From the NCBI RefSeq assembly GCF_024171605.1, contig NZ_JALKAA010000003.1, positions 186,001 through 250,000 on the forward strand: a stretch of 64,000 nt of DNA, read 5' to 3'. The notes under the pieces were generated by a model. That model had not been told where the DNA came from and did no database searches. It saw only the letters and a list, made by a program, of their open reading frames with translations. Shown one piece after another: positions 62,970-64,000 of the stretch. The position numbers and the translations under genes were made by a program. The first letter of the stretch is position 1. Each line of letters starts with the position of its first letter. The DNA comes from Pontibacter sp. HSC-36F09. GTDB taxonomy: Bacteria; Bacteroidota; Bacteroidia; Cytophagales; Hymenobacteraceae.

Positions 62970-63539
62970 ATGGTGCAGACCATCGAACAGGCCATTCGGC
63001 AATTATACCCCATTTCTGATAAAACCTTTGGACAGCTCACGGCGCTCATGCAGCGGCAGGAGTTGCCCAAAGGCCATATCCTTTTCCGGGAGGGGGAGGT
63101 GAGCAACAAGGTGTTCTTTATTGAACGGGGCATCGCGCGCGCCTTCTGCTACCGCAGCGATCAGGAAGTGACCTTTTGGTTTGGTGCCGAAAGTGATCTT
63201 GTTTTTTCCTATTACAGCTATGTGGCCAACAAACCCGGCTACGAAACCGTAGAACTGCTCGAAAACGCGGTGGTACACGCCATAGACCTTGCCCGCCTGC
63301 AGGAACTATACCTGACCAACATCGAACTGGCGAACTGGGGCCGCAAGCTTGCCGAGTACGAACTTATCAAAACAGAAGAGCGGTTCATGGTTTTTCAGTT
63401 CCAGTCTGCCACCGAGCGCTACAAGGCCCTGCTCCAGCAGAACCCCGGCCTGATCCAGCGCGTGCCGCTCAACCAGATTGCCTCATACCTGGGCGTTACG
63501 CAGGTTACCCTCAGCCGTATCCGGGCAGAAGTCCGTTGA
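62970..63539 (+). CDS. Crp/Fnr-family transcriptional regulator
   Basis: 189 residues. The cyclic-nucleotide-binding-like cupin domain (about 25-120, KGHILFREGEVSNKVFFIERGIARAF) lacks the Arg-Ser cAMP-binding pair seen in Crp, so the ligand is unclear. A helical linker and a short helix-turn-helix (QIASYLGVTQVTLSRIRAE, about 170-188) follow. It is a typical small Bacteroidota Crp/Fnr member. It lies between hslV and the SMR gene; the inverted repeat downstream (63544-63557) may be its operator. Confidence 0.88.
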   Translation: MVQTIEQAIRQLYPISDKTFGQLTALMQRQELPKGHILFREGEVSNKVFFIERGIARAFCYRSDQEVTFWFGAESDLVFSYYSYVANKPGYETVELLENAVVHAIDLARLQELYLTNIELANWGRKLAEYELIKTEERFMVFQFQSATERYKALLQQNPGLIQRVPLNQIASYLGVTQVTLSRIRAEVR

Positions 63540-63543
63540 TTTT

Positions 63544-63557
63544 TTAACATTTGTTAA
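63544..63557. promoter_or_regulatory. Candidate operator near SMR gene
   Basis: TTAACA, two bases, TGTTAA: a perfect six-base palindrome between the Crp-family gene and the SMR gene. Such a palindrome is a plausible binding site for the neighbouring regulator, but no test is possible here. Confidence 0.35.
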
Positions 63558-63601
63558 ATTTCTTCTGCCGCTGAGTCCCGACCTTTGTCAAAAAATGAGA
63601 A

Positions 63602-63919
63602 ATGGGCTGGTTGTACTTAATCATTGCGGGCATGTTTGAGATCGGGTTTACCACCTGCCTCAAGCTATCGAACAACTTTAGTGTGCTGAAGTGGTTAGTC
63701 GGCTTCTTCATCTGCATCTCCCTCAGCTTTTTCCTACTTAACAAAGCCATCCAAACCATTCCCATGGGCACCGCCTACGCTGTCTGGACAGGTATAGGCG
63801 CGGTGGGCACCGTCATCGTCGGTATGATCCTCTACAAGGAGCCGGCCGATTTCTGGCGACTGTTCTTCATCCTCCTGCTCATTGGCTCCATTATCGGGCT
63901 AAAGCTGGTGTCGAAGTAG
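63602..63919 (+). CDS. SMR-family exporter, Gdx/SugE-like
   Basis: 105-residue small multidrug-resistance protein with four membrane helices (about 2-20, 29-48, 56-78, 84-103). The charge-carrying Glu13 is in GMFEIGF and the helix-3 motif PMGTAYAVWTGIGAVGTVIVG is diagnostic of SugE/Gdx. Gdx proteins export guanidinium, which fits, but quaternary-ammonium export is also possible. No guanidine riboswitch is visible upstream. Probably an antiparallel dimer in the inner membrane. Confidence 0.87.
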   Translation: MGWLYLIIAGMFEIGFTTCLKLSNNFSVLKWLVGFFICISLSFFLLNKAIQTIPMGTAYAVWTGIGAVGTVIVGMILYKEPADFWRLFFILLLIGSIIGLKLVSK

Positions 63920-63946
63920 GAGGGGCAGGGATGTCATTTTAAAGCT

Positions 63947-63954
63947 TATCTTTG
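63947..63954 (+). promoter_or_regulatory. -7 element for a gene beyond the window
   Basis: TATCTTTG fits TAnnTTTG in the last 54 bases. The gene it would serve lies outside. No TTG at the ideal distance. Confidence 0.4.
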
Positions 63955-64000
63955 CCGGAGTACATATTTTTTTAACTCATAGAGAGTTGCAGGAGTATAA

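Overview
The window looks like a chromosomal segment of a Bacteroidota bacterium, most likely a Pontibacter-like member of the Hymenobacteraceae. This is inferred from the protein families (DUF5117-type metalloproteases, DUF5683, DUF6438, CarboxypepD_reg-like modules, the menaquinone set), from -7 elements of the TAnnTTTG type that define Bacteroidota promoters, and from dispersed repeats typical of that phylum. Base composition is close to balanced, apart from AT-rich intergenic stretches and one GC-rich insertion sequence. I see no rRNA, tRNA or CRISPR array.

Layout. 1-4830: one minus-strand housekeeping operon (metallo-hydrolase, parA, parB, DUF5683, dapB, lepB), with lepB cut by the window edge. 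5100-8300: two DUF2382 stress proteins and two lipoproteins. 8387-11876: pyrG-yidC. 12051-23234: a secreted metalloprotease, a TPR protein, dinB, cysM, a DJ-1-like protein, pirin, a pseudouridine-synthase-like protein with altered active-site motifs, and brnQ. 24203-31632: a trimethylamine-monooxygenase-like flavoprotein, a second metalloprotease, a cytochrome c lipoprotein, an SMP-30 protein and an alcohol dehydrogenase. 31808-36352: an ECF sigma / anti-sigma-TonB hybrid / HD operon diverging from a von Willebrand factor A protein that shares a domain with the anti-sigma protein. 37606-42759: histidine degradation (hutU, hutI, hutG) with an unrelated lipoprotein gene inside. 44256-50572: menaquinone genes menE, menD, menF and a hotdog thioesterase; menB follows at 60445. 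51375-56363: pyruvate dehydrogenase E2, an RclC-like membrane protein, an AraC regulator, an acetyltransferase and small proteins. 56477-59910: a mazEF pair, a small hypothetical gene and a lipoprotein gene separated by attC-like sites, one of them split by an IS1182-type element. 60445-63919: menB, an FkbM methyltransferase, hslV, a Crp-family regulator and an SMR exporter.

The most striking signal is not a gene. The 7-mer AGGTATA (complement TATACCT) occurs about 135 times by eye, roughly twice per kilobase, on both strands, in genes (in all reading frames) and between genes, where about 8 copies would be expected by chance. It is missing from the IS element. It behaves like a highly iterated genomic motif of the HIP1 or uptake-sequence kind and may mark an undescribed DNA-level system. 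The second notable structure is the cassette-like block with attC-like hairpins.
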